From positions 1,773,501 through 1,837,500 of the forward strand of contig NC_083523.1 of NCBI RefSeq assembly GCF_032362555.1: a stretch of 64,000 nt of DNA. Reading direction: 5' to 3'. How positions within the stretch are numbered: position 1 is the first letter of the stretch; each line of letters opens with the position of its first letter. This stretch comes from Amyelois transitella. Lineage: Eukaryota > Arthropoda > Insecta > Lepidoptera > Pyralidae. Under the pieces are notes generated by a model. The model saw only the letters and a program-made list of their open reading frames with translations. It had not been told where the DNA came from and ran no database searches. The position numbers and the translations under genes were made by a program. This document shows positions 1-10,428 of the stretch, one piece after another.

Positions 1-215
1 CAATAGTACCCGAAACCGCCGAGCTTGTATGAAGAGAGTTATGAATGTGGATGAAGCGAAGGAAGTATGCAGAGATCGTGGCAAGTGGAAAGATGTAGTC
101 TCTGCCTGGGAAAGAGGCGTGATTTTATGTAATGTTTTAAGTTACATTCGTATAAACAAAGTATCGCTATAAGCGATAAGACCGCCCATTGTACTACAAC
201 ATTGTTCTTTTTGTT
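1..215 (+). mobile_element. RTE-clade LINE, 3'-terminal fragment
   Basis: Bases 1 to about 130 translate to the same C-terminal peptide as the minus-strand RTE copy ending near 5082 (shared runs such as RRACMKRVMNVDEAKEVC and RDRGKWK). The remainder contains a TAAGCGATAAGACCGCC segment that I know from lepidopteran LINE 3' ends. The element is cut by the window edge, so its 5' extent is unknown. It is non-coding for any complete protein here. The identity of the first 130 bp is secure by internal comparison; the exact 3' boundary is a guess. Confidence 0.6.
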
Positions 216-610
216 TGTTTGTAATATCTTTACTGCGTAGAAATTAAAACAGTAACAAGAAATATTACATAGTTATAAAAGAAACAAATCACTTGCGTTA
301 ACGTACTTATCCCATGAAGGGATCTCTTCCAGTCAACCGGCAAACAATAAAGGAACTAGATAATTATTTTAAAAACGGCAAGTCATGGTCGTACGATACC
401 CGGCACCATTAAAAAAAAGAATAGGACCACTCATCTCCTTCTAAGTGATATGCTTTCAAGACTTTCTGCTCTGTCTACCTCGCAAGGTATACGTGATTAT
501 AATGTATGTATGTTTTTTTTTATCGTTCCGTTTGTCCCTGTTATTCAACGGAAAAGCTAAAAGATTTGTTATTAAAATTAGTGATATCATACAAATTATT
601 ACATTTTTAG
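216..610. other. Intergenic stretch, no clear gene
   Basis: AT-rich sequence. A short open frame starts at about 314 (MKGSLPVNRQTIKELDNYF...), ends after about 30 codons and is followed in another frame by more coding-like sequence up to a possible splice donor near 493. I could not join it in frame to the exon at 611. Confidence 0.3.
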
Positions 611-949
611 GTACACTATGACAGGTACGATGCTAAATTTAAAGTGAGCCACGAAAGTCTGACATGGGAACCGCTAGAGGACACAATACAAAAATTCAAA
701 CACGAATACATATATCCTAATATAGTCAAAGGAGAAATTGAGGGGAATTCCATGGGTGCGTGGCTGGAAAAACTCAAAACGCATTCTTATGAGCCGTCCG
801 ATGACGTCACAGACGAGAAAGCGACGGAAGATGCCGAGAAAGAGATAGCAGACGATGATGACGATTGTGAGGAAAAAGAAGAGATCGATGATGAAGCGGA
901 GAAAGAACTAAATGGGGTGGAGAACAGTGAAAAGAAAGAGTTTGTATAG
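611..949 (+). CDS. Possible terminal exon of a host gene, unknown product
   Basis: The frame is open from a splice-acceptor-like TTTTTAG ending at 610 to a stop at 947-949 and encodes about 112 residues. The first ~65 residues look like ordinary folded-protein sequence (for example LTWEPLEDTIQKFKHEY). The last ~45 are strongly acidic (runs of D and E) and end in KKEFV. The internal GTG at 644 is unlikely to be a real start. No family was recognised. It is the only stretch in the window that looks like single-copy host coding sequence, but upstream exons could not be identified and the LINE fragment at the window start may have separated them. It could also be a fortuitous open frame. Confidence 0.35.
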   Translation, partial: VHYDRYDAKFKVSHESLTWEPLEDTIQKFKHEYIYPNIVKGEIEGNSMGAWLEKLKTHSYEPSDDVTDEKATEDAEKEIADDDDDCEEKEEIDDEAEKELNGVENSEKKEFV

Positions 950-1355
950 TTACAGATTTAGCATTGACATAGATTAATCTAGTTCCCTTCTAAAGTATGA
1001 ATTAAAATGATAATTAGTTAACTGAAAGAACATGCGAGGAACTCGATTCAAGAAATCTGATTGAAAAAGCCCTAGAGTTTAATGCGCCGTTAAAAAATAA
1101 TAAGGCTCCCTAGGGAACCTAATGCAATGTTTTAGGATCCCTTGCGGTTAAGAAGGTCGTGTCGTCGTGTAAAACCTGACTCACCCAATCCAGTTTCATG
1201 GTCTCATCGGTCTCTCGGACCCCGAGCTAGTCTCCAGAGAATTGAGGACTCAAACCGGGAATAATACATGACGAAATATGTTTGCATCAAGTCTTAGTAA
1301 ATTTGCATTAGTAATGCGTTTAGAACATTATAGAAGGATTACTTTATTACAATTA
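950..1355. other. Non-coding AT-rich DNA
   Basis: No coding frame, repeat or RNA gene recognised. It contains two AATTAAAA-like sequences shortly after the 611-949 exon that could serve as weak polyadenylation signals. Confidence 0.3.
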
Positions 1356-1605
1356 GGACGGCCATTGTGGCGCAGTGGCAGTACGCTTGTCTGTGACAGG
1401 GGTACCGGGTTCGAATCCCGGTCAGGGCATGATGAGAAAAGAACTTTTTCTGATTGGCCTGGGTCTTGGATGTTTATCTATATAAGTATTTATTATAAAA
1501 TATAATATTGTTGAGTTAGTATCTCGTTACACAAGTCTCGCACTAACTTCGGGGCTAACTCAATCTATGTAATTTGTCCCATATATATTTATTTACTTAC
1601 TATTG
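1356..1605 (+). mobile_element. tRNA-derived SINE
   Basis: The head carries RNA polymerase III promoter boxes: box A TGGCGCAGTGG at 1368-1378 and box B GGTTCGAATCC at 1408-1418, both matching the consensus. The body and tail (ATCTATATAAGTATTTATT, then GAGTTAGTATCTCG and GGGGCTAACTCAATCT, ending near CCATATATATTTATTTA) match a LINE-related tail common in lepidopteran SINEs as I remember them. No clear target duplication was found. A 75-codon open frame across it (1278-1505) is not a gene. Confidence 0.75.
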
Positions 1606-2382
1606 TCATCCAATTTTTTTATTACCTTTGGTAAACTATAATATATGTATATAAAAAAAGATAATGACTGGAGAAAAAATAACGCCGCTACAGCTAGTAC
1701 TTATGTAAGTTTTATTTTATCAAAAATTATAATTAGGCTATAATTAGCTAAGTTAACTTTTTCCTTATTTATGTTTTATAATATTTCTCCTTTGCTGGCA
1801 AAAATATATTTTTTAGATTAATGAATGATCACAAATAATTCATCTGGCATGAGTTTGACTAAGTACAATATCTTTTTAGTTTTGGTTATGTGCAAGAATT
1901 TAAAAACAAAACCAAAAAAGTTAACTTAGCGAATTGCGAGACCGTGCCTTCATCATGCCTTTTCAGTTTTAATAAATGATATGTATGCAATCAGATTAAA
2001 GTGCACTTGAAATATATAGGAATTATCTTGACATTAGATTAAGGTAAAATTATCTTGATACCTATTAAAAATATTTATAAGAAAATTAATAAAGCTTCAA
2101 TCTTAAACCCGTAGGTTTAATTTGCACATTTTTTTTTATTTTGTATGCCCCTCTTATATGGAGCAAATATACATGATATAAAAAAGTAGAAGGAAAGTGT
2201 GTCTGTATATTTTATTATATATCATAAAAACAAATATTGGGGGGGAAAATGGTGGAATAGGAATTAAAAAAAAAACTATATGTACGTCAATGGCATAGTC
2301 TCTTCAAACAAAAAAGTCTTAATTCAAACAAAAAACTTCCGAACCTTGTAACCGCCATTTTAACTATGTTTACCTTTCAAAA
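1606..2382. other. AT-rich non-coding DNA
   Basis: Homopolymer-rich, with no coding frame, no recognised element and no clear repeat. Confidence 0.3.
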
Positions 2383-2580
2383 ATGGATCGAATTCATCGC
2401 AAAAACGCACACAATCCTAAAATGTCAAATTCAGATTGTGAGCATTATTGTAATACTTTAAGATCCATTTTCGAATGGACGGACGGTCGCCTATGTTTGG
2501 TTCGGATACATTTTCAGCAGGATTTTGACTATCATACGAAAAAATATGACGATTACCCTAAACGCGGTTATGTAAATTAA
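2383..2580 (+). CDS. Short ORF of 65 codons, doubtful
   Basis: ATG-initiated frame (MDRIHRKNAHNPKMSNSDCE...) with balanced composition but no recognised domain and no neighbouring partner. It may be a fragment of an unrecognised transposon ORF or chance. Confidence 0.12.
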   Translation: MDRIHRKNAHNPKMSNSDCEHYCNTLRSIFEWTDGRLCLVRIHFQQDFDYHTKKYDDYPKRGYVN

Positions 2581-3388
2581 TTCTGATGATAATATTATGG
2601 GAAGTCTTGGCACGTTTTTCATTCATTGTCGTTTCAGTTAATGGTTGTGAATTATTTGAACCCACAAATGTAGATTTCGTCAGGGGAATGATTTAGGAAG
2701 TTTTGTGGTCGATGCATGAACATTTTAAGGACAATTTTCTCTTACTCTGCAGTTATCTAAAGACAGAAAGGGGGCCGCAGAGAGGATAAGAATAAAGGGG
2801 CTGCCCCCATGGCATGGCACGCTGCTTCACTTTTTATTATGACGTGAAACCAGACAGCTATAGTTTCTCGCGCAATAAAATGGTGTCGCGCGTGCCATAC
2901 TACGGGGTCTGGAGAATAAGAGCGTTGGAAGGAAAGTTGTCTTATCTCCTTTCTCTTTCTAGCTTTGAGGTTAACTGGACTGGTAAAAAGAGAAAATATA
3001 AGGCTTCAATTTCGAATAAGAGGGATGGTCGTTGATTCTTCAAAAATTAAATATAATAATTAGTGTGTGGGTAGAGTTTTAGCGAAATAGTTTTTAGCAT
3101 TTGGTGTTTTTTACTAAATAAAATTGAATACCAAATGTTAAAAACCGTTGAGACTATCGACATACTAATGAACATTAGCTTTTGCAGAATTAGCTAAGAT
3201 CACGATAGCGTGGTGCGTTGTCTTCAAAATTCAAATTTTTTTATTCATTATTATAGGATATTATTATATCGCTTAATAATTGTCGTATGGTTTAACAACT
3301 TGGTCTTAAGTCTTACTTCAATTTTTTCGTCTAAAAGGAATGAGTTCTACAGTGCAACCTCGATATTACAAAAAAAATATTCGATATA
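2581..3388. other. Non-coding stretch with a small hairpin
   Basis: No supported gene; the 73-codon frame at 2814-3035 has no recognisable content. An inverted repeat at 3091-3105 and 3130-3144 (TTTTTAGCATTTGGT against ACCAAATGTTAAAAA, one mismatch) could fold. Possible remains of small non-autonomous DNA transposons. Confidence 0.3.
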
Positions 3389-3682
3389 TCAAGTAATTCG
3401 TTGAACTGAGGATGATGAACCAAGATGTCGAAAATCCCTGTATGTCAGTCCAAATAGTTGAGCTTCATGGTCTTTTATATGCTGGCACATTAAATCTTTT
3501 TGCTCTTTCGTAAATACAGTCTTAAAACGACCCAAACCTTTTTTTGACGCATCTTTGACAGTACTATTTAATCGATACTTTTTTACTCTATCTGCCAATG
3601 TCGATTGCGGAACCGAGAATTTTCGAGACGTGAGACTATATCCACTCCTTCTTTCTGTTACTTCTAAAATAGCATTTCTCAT
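3389..3682 (-). pseudogene. pogo/Tigger transposase, N-terminal DNA-binding fragment
   Basis: Encodes 97 residues resembling the pipsqueak/CENP-B type helix-turn-helix of pogo-like transposases: the sequence SVPQSTLADRVKKY is the recognition-helix region and FTKEQKDLMCQHIKDHE begins the second HTH. No DDE domain follows. The frame lies on the same strand as, but downstream of, pogo C-terminal pieces, so it belongs to a separate or rearranged copy. Upstream, 3683-3830 looks like element 5' flank. Confidence 0.65.
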
Positions 3683-3839
3683 ATAATCCTCACTCCAAGA
3701 TTGTCGATTTGTCGTTTGAAAACTATAACAAATATACAGATAAAATGAAAATAAATGGAAAAATAAATATGACGGCGAAGTTGTACAAAACCGGGTACCA
3801 CCCGATATTACCCCGTATGGTTTTGCCCTAAACGCAATG

Positions 3840-4402
3840 ACAATGATCAGTTTGCAATGGTCCTTTTAGTGACTAGATTTCAAGCTTTGGCGGCTAGTTC
3901 CCACTAGTTCAATTGGTCAGTTCAATCGTTGAACTAGTGAGACTTTTTTTTCTCAGTAGTTCAACTTAGTACAATTCTCCCGAAAGTTGAACTACTGAGA
4001 AAAAAAAGTCTCACTAGTTCAACGATTGAACTGACCAATTGAACTAGTGGGAACGAGCCACTTTGGCGATCATCCGCATGGCTTGTAAAACGTCAATTGT
4101 AGTTGGCGTTCATCATCAGTAATAAATCGTCTGATGATGCCTTGGTCCAGCCATTACATTCATCGCCTTTGAATGATAAGGTTTTGTCAGGTAAACATTT
4201 ATAGAAGTCCAGTTTCATCGGCGTTAAAGATGTCTTCGGGATCGTATCCGGCGGTCAGCTCTGCCAGTTGGTTGGTTTCAGGAAAGCTAAGAGCTTTTAA
4301 AACGCAGGTATAGCGTTTTAAATCTCGTAGTAATACAGGAACAGTATTACTACCAGCTTTTAAAACGCTATACTTAATATTAAAATCTCTACCAAGTCTC
4401 AT
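3840..4402 (-). pseudogene. pogo/Tigger transposase, internally deleted fragment
   Basis: Residues ending in DPEDIFNADETG show the first catalytic Asp motif of the DDE domain. A single-base frameshift at about 4198 then moves the frame to YKCLPDKTLSFKGDECNG, a conserved continuation. After about 20 codons the sequence jumps to PTTIDVLQAMRMIAKVA (about 4060-4110), which normally lies after the third catalytic residue, so the central DDE region is deleted. A hairpin element (3897-4054) then splits the tail, and VTKRTIAN near 3855 continues the C-terminal region. The copy is dead. Confidence 0.6.
3897..4054. repeat. Perfect inverted repeat, 71-bp arms, 16-nt loop
   Basis: The left arm 3897-3967 and the right arm 3984-4054 are exact reverse complements over all 71 bases, separated by 16 nt. 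The terminal sequence is GTTCCCACTAGTTCAATTGG. It lies inside a pogo pseudogene, between two segments that belong to the same transposase C-terminus, so it was inserted there. A small foldback or MITE-like element is the likely nature. The absence of any mismatch implies recent origin or arm homogenisation. No clean target duplication was recognised. Confidence 0.9.
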
Positions 4403-4711
4403 GTTTTAGTAGGGCGCCTTCTCTGTACCTTCTGTATTTTACAACAATTAAGAATCATAGCATCTTGTGCACTCTATTTATATGAGGAGTAAAAAGAACG
4501 GTGGATATTCATAATATCGTTCTTTGTCAAACTAGCACGTTGTAGATTTTTTTTATGTGAACAGTTTAGTTTTTGTGTAGTTTCTGGTGCTAGTTCTTAA
4601 ACATTTTAAATTGCAGTCGTTGTTACATAAGGTACATAATTTAATGTACTGTAATACAATAATGTATGAATTCAATACACGAGCAATACACGAAAAAGTT
4701 CTGTGTAGCAA
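4403..4711. other. Non-coding, probable element flank
   Basis: No coding frame recognised. It lies between two pogo fragments and probably represents degraded UTR or terminal sequence. Confidence 0.3.
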
Positions 4712-5057
4712 CTAACGTAGAAAGTCTGTTATTTGAGTTTGTTTTTGACAAACTTTTGTTCGGTAATAAGAGCTTCGTACGGCATTGTGGATTCGTGACA
4801 TCATCGTTTTCATAATATCATCATCAAAGTTAGTCTGAACAAACACATTGAGCGTTTCTGCAGCCTTCAGAGCATCAGATACACTCAATGTTGGATGAGT
4901 CTCCTCTGGTTCGTCATCATCGCCGTCGCTTTCTTGGCTATTCGCGTCGCTGGCAATGATATTTTCCACGATGTTTTCATCACACGGCTCTTCGCACGTG
5001 GCGACAGCATCATCGACACAGGTGAATTGTTCAGAGTCCTCGTTTGTTATGGGTAAC
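4712..5057 (-). pseudogene. Tigger copy A, C-terminal segment
   Basis: The acidic linker (SDGDDDEPEETHP) and the C-terminal ALKAAETLNVFVQTNFDDD to TQITDFLR are typical of Tigger transposase tails. In the same orientation, the piece at 7320-7711 carries the immediately preceding part of the protein, and the two are separated by a 5'-truncated RTE insertion. The direct repeat TATGGGTAAC at 5048-5057 and 7320-7329 is the target-site duplication, so these two pieces were one continuous gene. Confidence 0.75.
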
Positions 5058-7319
5058 ATACATACATACACATACATAAAATCACGCCTCTTTCCCGGAG
5101 GGGTAGGCAGAGACTACCTCTTTCCACTTGCCACGATCTCTGCATACTTCTTTCGCTTCGTCCACATTCATAACTCTCTTCATACAAGCTCGGCGGTTTC
5201 GGGTACTTTTGACCTGACCCTTTACCAGGACGTCCTTAATTTGATCAAGATACGTTCGTCTAGGTCTTCCCACTCCGACCTTTCCCTCCACACTCTCCTT
5301 GTATATCTGCTTAGTCAACCTGCTTTCATTCATCCTCTCCACATGACCGAACCATCTTAACATACCCTTTTCTATTCCTGTAACTACATCTTCTTTCACA
5401 TCACAACATTCCCTTATCACGCTGTTCCTTATCCTGTCACTCAATTTCACACCCATCATACTCCTTAACGCTCTCATTTCCACTGCATTTATTCTGCTTT
5501 CATGCTTCTTTTGCCATACCCAACTTTCACTCCCATACATTAATGTCGGGACCAACACGCCCCTGTGCACAGCCAGTCGAGCCTTTTTGGATAGTTTCTG
5601 ACTGCTCATAAAGGCATGCAAAGCTCCATTCACCATGTTCCCCGCGTTCACTCTCCTTTCAATATCACTATCATACTTGCCATCTGATGTAAACTTTGAT
5701 CCTAGATATACAAACTCTTTCACTTGCTCCACTTTTTCTCCTCCAATCAAAATATTACATGCTGTCATTTCTTTCTCCATTTCAAAAACCAGTGTTTTAG
5801 TTTTACTTACGTTCACTTTCATTCCTTTCTCTTTTAAAGCTTCATGCATACAGTTTACCATCTCCTGTAACTCCTCCGCTGATGACGCCAGTATAACCTG
5901 ATCGTCGGCATAGAGCAGACATTTGACGAGTAACTCATTCATCCTTAATCCACTTTTAGACTCTTTCAAATCTGTCAAACAGCTAATCCATAAATAGGTT
6001 GAACAGCCACGGTGACGCAACACATCCTTGCCTAACGCCTTTCTCAATCTTAAACCACTCAGTGTGCGCTCCGTTTATCCTGACACAAGCACTCGAATCC
6101 TCATATAAGGATTTCAGTGCTCGTATTAAGAGACTGCTCACCCCATGCATAGAAAGTGCTGACCACAATTCATTCCTCTCAACTCTGTCATAGGCCTTTT
6201 CCAGATCTACGAATGTGCAATAGACTTTTTGACTCTTGGCCAAAAACTTTTCGGCTATGCACCGCAAGGAAAAGACCTGATCAGTACATCCCATTCCCTT
6301 TCGAAATCCCGCTTGAGCATCCCATATTTTGTCATCAGTTTCATTCCTGACTCTATTAATCAATACCTTAGCATACAATTTGCCGACGACGCTAAGCAGG
6401 CTTATACCACGATAATTTTTGCAGTCCAGCTGTGACCCTTTTCCTTTGTAAAGTGGCACGATAACAGCCTTACACCAATCTTTTTGTACTCGGCCGCTTC
6501 TCCAACACAAATTGAAAAGGCAGTACAACTGACTAGCTACTACGCCTTTTCCTGCTTTAAGCATCTCGACCGACACTCTATCACACCCAGCAGCCTTTCC
6601 CGCTTTCATACTCTTAAGTGCTTCCACAATTTCGAACATTTCAATTTCGCCTTCCATCTCATTCTCTTTTTCTTCGCTATAGCAGAAATCTTTCTTATTT
6701 CCTTCCTTTTTTTCAAATAAACTTTCAAAATAGTCCTTCCATATCTTTAGTACACATTCTTCTCCTTTCACAACGCTACCATCCTGGCATCTGATCCTAG
6801 TCAGCTCTCTGGTTATAGTATTTCCTCGGGCTGACCTTACGGATTTCCAGAATACTTTCAGATTTGACTGAAAGTCTTCTGATAGCCTTTTATCAAAATC
6901 CTCTTTATACTCTTCTTTCTTTCTAATCACAGCTTTCTTAACCAAATCTTTCATTTTCTTATATTCCTTACGTGCTTCATTCACATCTTCATCTATAACC
7001 TCTTGCATTCTTAAGTTAGCTTTTGCTGCTAACAAATCCAGCCATGCTTTCTTCTTTAATCGCACAAGTTCTTGCACATCTTTACTCATCCACGCATTTT
7101 TGTGATTTTTTCCTTTCCTTCTTCTACTTACACCACACACTTCAACAGCTACTTTCACAATTCTTTCTTTAAATTCCTTCCATCCATCTTCAATATCGCT
7201 CATTTCCTCTAAATCTTCAAATTCATCCTTCAGTCTATTAATATACTTCTTACCTACATCCATATCTTGCAAATTTTCTACTTTTACTCTTTCCAAAGCG
7301 CTGGTTTGCTCCCTTACCC
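5058..7319 (-). mobile_element. RTE LINE copy 1, 5'-truncated, with 10-bp TSD
   Basis: The minus strand encodes the reverse transcriptase part of an RTE-type LINE. Motif A is FVDLEKAYDRV, motif B GVRQGC...SPWLFNLF and the catalytic motif C LYADDQVIL. The coding region is broken by one frameshift near 6010, so it appears as frames of 437 and 321 codons. The endonuclease domain is absent because the copy starts mid-protein (ERVKVENLQDMD). The 3' end finishes in a short ATAC/TATG microsatellite (5058-5080), as is usual for RTE. TATGGGTAAC occurs on both sides (5048-5057, 7320-7329), proving insertion by target-primed reverse transcription into the Tigger gene. Confidence 0.88.
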
Positions 7320-7711
7320 TATGGGTAACTGATGCTTAACAATAGCCCTTGCCCAAACGGTCAGTGGTACGTCGTCTTCTTCGTTAAAATCCGCTGTATT
7401 TGAAGTTACTACTGTGTTACATTCTACACCGCTTCGGACAAAACCAGCGTGTTTGGAACAGTTAAAAATTGTTCCTTGCTTGAGTTGGGTCCAGGCATCT
7501 TGAGTCATTAGAATAGCATCAAGAACATCTTTGGGTACTCAATACTACAGCTTCCGCAGCCATCTAGAAGCTGGATCATTTTCAGGACAAGGTTCTTACG
7601 AAAATGTGCTTTCAAAGCTCGAATAATCCCTTGATCCATGGGTTGCAATACTGATGTCGTGTTTGGAGGTAGAAACACCAGAGTTATCCTTTTCAAGTCA
7701 GCAATGTGGGG
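7320..7711 (-). pseudogene. Tigger copy A, DDE C-terminal half
   Basis: Encodes HIADLKRITLVFLPPNTTSV and LQPMDQGIIRALKAHF (third catalytic residue region), then after a frame change WTQLKQGTIFNCSKHAGF and an acidic stretch ending at the RTE insertion. It continues at 4712-5057. Its upstream half is missing: at about 7712 the sequence switches abruptly into RTE copy 2, probably through a deletion. Confidence 0.75.
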
Positions 7712-9893
7712 CTTTTCCAAATCCACGAATGTGCAATAGACTTTTTGACTCTTGGCCAAAAACTTTTCGGCTATGCACCGCAAAGAAAAGACCTGATCAG
7801 TACATCCCATTCCCTTTCGAAATCCCGCTTGAGCATCCCATATTTTGTCATCAGTTTCATTCCTGACTCTATTAATCAATACCTTAGCATACAATTTGCC
7901 GACGACGCTAAGCAGGCTTATACCACGATAATTTTTGCAGTCCAGCTGTGACCCTTTTCCTTTGTAAAGTGGCACGATAACAGCCTTACACCAATCTTTT
8001 GGTACTCGGCCGCTTCTCCAACACAAATTGAAAAGGCAGTACAACTGTCTAGCTACGACGCCTTTTCCTGCTTTTAGCATCTCGACCGACACTCTATCAT
8101 ACCCAGCAGCCTTACCCGCTTTCATACTCTTAAGTGCTTCCACAATTTCAAACATTTCAATTTCGCCTTCCATCTCATTCTCTTTTTCTTCGCTATAGCA
8201 GAACTCTTTCTTATTTTCTTCCTTTTTTACAAATAAACTCTCAAAATAGTCCTTCCATATCTTTAGCACACATTCTTCTCCTTTCACAACGCTACCATCC
8301 TGGCATCTGATCCTAGTCAGCTCTCTGGTTATAGTTTTTCCTCGGGCTGACCTTACGGATTTCCAGAATACTTTCAGATTTGACTGAAAGTCTTCTGATA
8401 GCCTTTTATCAAAATCCTCTTTATACTCTTCTTTCTTTCTAATCACAGCTTTCTTAACCAAATCCTTCATTTTTTTATATTCCTTACGTGCTTCATTTAC
8501 ATATTCATCTATAACCTCTTGCATTCTTAAGTTAGCTTTTGCTGCTAACAAATCCAGCCATGCTTTCTTCTTTAATCGCACAAGTTCTTGCACATCTTTA
8601 CTCATCCACGCATTTTTGTGATTTTCCCCTTCCTTCTTCTACTTACACCACACACTTCAACAGCTACTTTCACAATTCTTTCTTTAAATTCCTTCCATCC
8701 ATCTTCAATATTGCTCCTCTCATCTAAATCTTCAAATTCATCCTTCAGTCTATTAATATACTTCTTACCTACATCCATATCTTGCAAATTTTCTACTTTC
8801 ACTCTTTCCAAAGCGCTGGTTTGCTCCCTTACCCTGTGCCGCCAGCGATTGAAGATACCCCTTATCCGGGATATAACCAGTAAATGGTCCCGAGTCAATG
8901 CCAGCACCGCGATATGCACGGGTATCCAGCACTTTGTTCTTCAATCTTTCATCTACAATCACAAAGTCTATCATACTTTTTAAAATACCTTCCACTCTTG
9001 TGTAGGTGTGGATCTCTTTATGTTGAAACATTGAGTTCGACACAAAAAGATCCCACTCTTGACAAATTTCTAATACACTTCTTCCATTATCATTCACCTT
9101 TTCGTCACCAAACGCACCAAGCACCTTTTCATATCTATCACGCTTTACACCCACCCATCCATTAAAATCACCTAACATAATAATCTTCTCATTCGGCTTG
9201 GTAACTTTCAATACTTCTCTTACACTATTCCAGAACTCCTCGTTTTCGCTTTTTGCTGATGTTGTACCCCTCGAACCCACATCCCACGGTGCATAAACAC
9301 CTAGAACGAAGATCCGAGTGATTCCAACTTTCAGCCTAATCCATAGAAGACGAGGGCTGACACACTCATACTCACTCACACACTCAGCCATTCGTGCAGA
9401 AAGAATTAGACCGACCCCTTGACAGCCTCGGCTGGTACTGGAAATTCCAGACCAATACGCCGTGTAAGGGCCGTGCTGCGTCGCGTCGCTTCCTTTCCGC
9501 TTCGTTTCATTCACGCACAACACATCCAACCGTCTTTCACCCATCATCTGACATACTTCCTCAATTTTATCCTTCATTCCTCCTCTTACATTCATCGTCG
9601 CAAAGCGGCTTTCAGCAGACCGCATACCGCTCCCGCCGGGAACGAGACGTGATGGGGTGCGGACACCATCGCCGCCATTTAGGTGCTCTTTCAAAAAATT
9701 TGCATCCATGCGATTCCCACGAGACGCAAGGGAAAAATTTTGTCCGCCCCAGCAGAGCCCCGCATGCCAGGGTAAGGCTAGCCATTACCTGGGGGTCGCC
9801 CAACCCCATGGCGGAAGTGGCACGCTTGAGACTAGGCTCGCCCCTAGCCATGCATCCATCGGCGCGGCAGACCTTAGATTGGCATCAGTGTAA
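7712..9893 (-). mobile_element. RTE LINE copy 2, 5' end present, 3' truncated
   Basis: Starts near 9893 and encodes an apurinic-type endonuclease domain (MNVRGGMKDKIEEVCQ, catalytic Glu in NETKRKG, GVYAPWD, GDFNGWVG, MIDFVIVDERL) followed by the reverse transcriptase N-terminal half up to CTFVDLEK, where it is cut off and fused to Tigger sequence. Frameshifts near 8890 and 8626 break the reading frame. Where they overlap, copies 1 and 2 are almost identical (7319-6200 against about 8816-7712), so the family was recently active. LINEs normally lose 5' ends, so the missing 3' half needs a later deletion. Confidence 0.85.
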
Positions 9894-10428
9894 TTCAACA
9901 GATGAAAAAGACGATTTTAAGATGAGTCGAGCCCATTATTTCAAAATTTATTTTAATGTGTACTAATGTCAACCTGCTTTTAAATACGAAAGTGGAAGGA
10001 ATAGCGAATAAGCACAAAAATAAAAAAAAAATTATGACAAATAATTTAGCTTCATAATTTAATTTTGCCATTGACAATATCGTTTAGAACTGACCGGATT
10101 CTATACCACCGTATTAAATATACATGTGGTTAATACAATTAAATTCTGCAACCCAGACATGCAAGCCATGTATGTGTCATCAAGTCATTTTCTCAAGATC
10201 AGTACCTGCACATTAACCATATATATTTAAAATATATATTATCAATCATCAAAAAACTAAGTAACTACAAATTACTTAACATTGATATAAAATTTACGTA
10301 AATTAAACCAAAATCAACTGTTTGTTTTTTAAACATAGCAAACTAAACAATATTATTTTTAAAAAAAGTTTGAAAGAAAACAATTTTTGACTTTCATTAG
10401 TCCAATAAGGATAAGCCAAAATTAAAGA
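9894..10428. other. AT-rich non-coding DNA
   Basis: Nothing recognised; the 60-codon minus frame is low-complexity and hydrophobic by chance. Confidence 0.3.

Noticed and set aside
1361-1432. A tRNA gene, because of good A and B boxes
   Set aside because: The head is followed by a LINE-like SINE tail, and the acceptor and anticodon stems do not form a convincing tRNA cloverleaf; it is a SINE promoter.
7712-9893. An autonomous, active RTE
   Set aside because: Two frameshifts and a missing 3' half.
9394-9966. 190-codon plus-strand frame
   Set aside because: Antisense shadow of the RTE endonuclease and 5' region.
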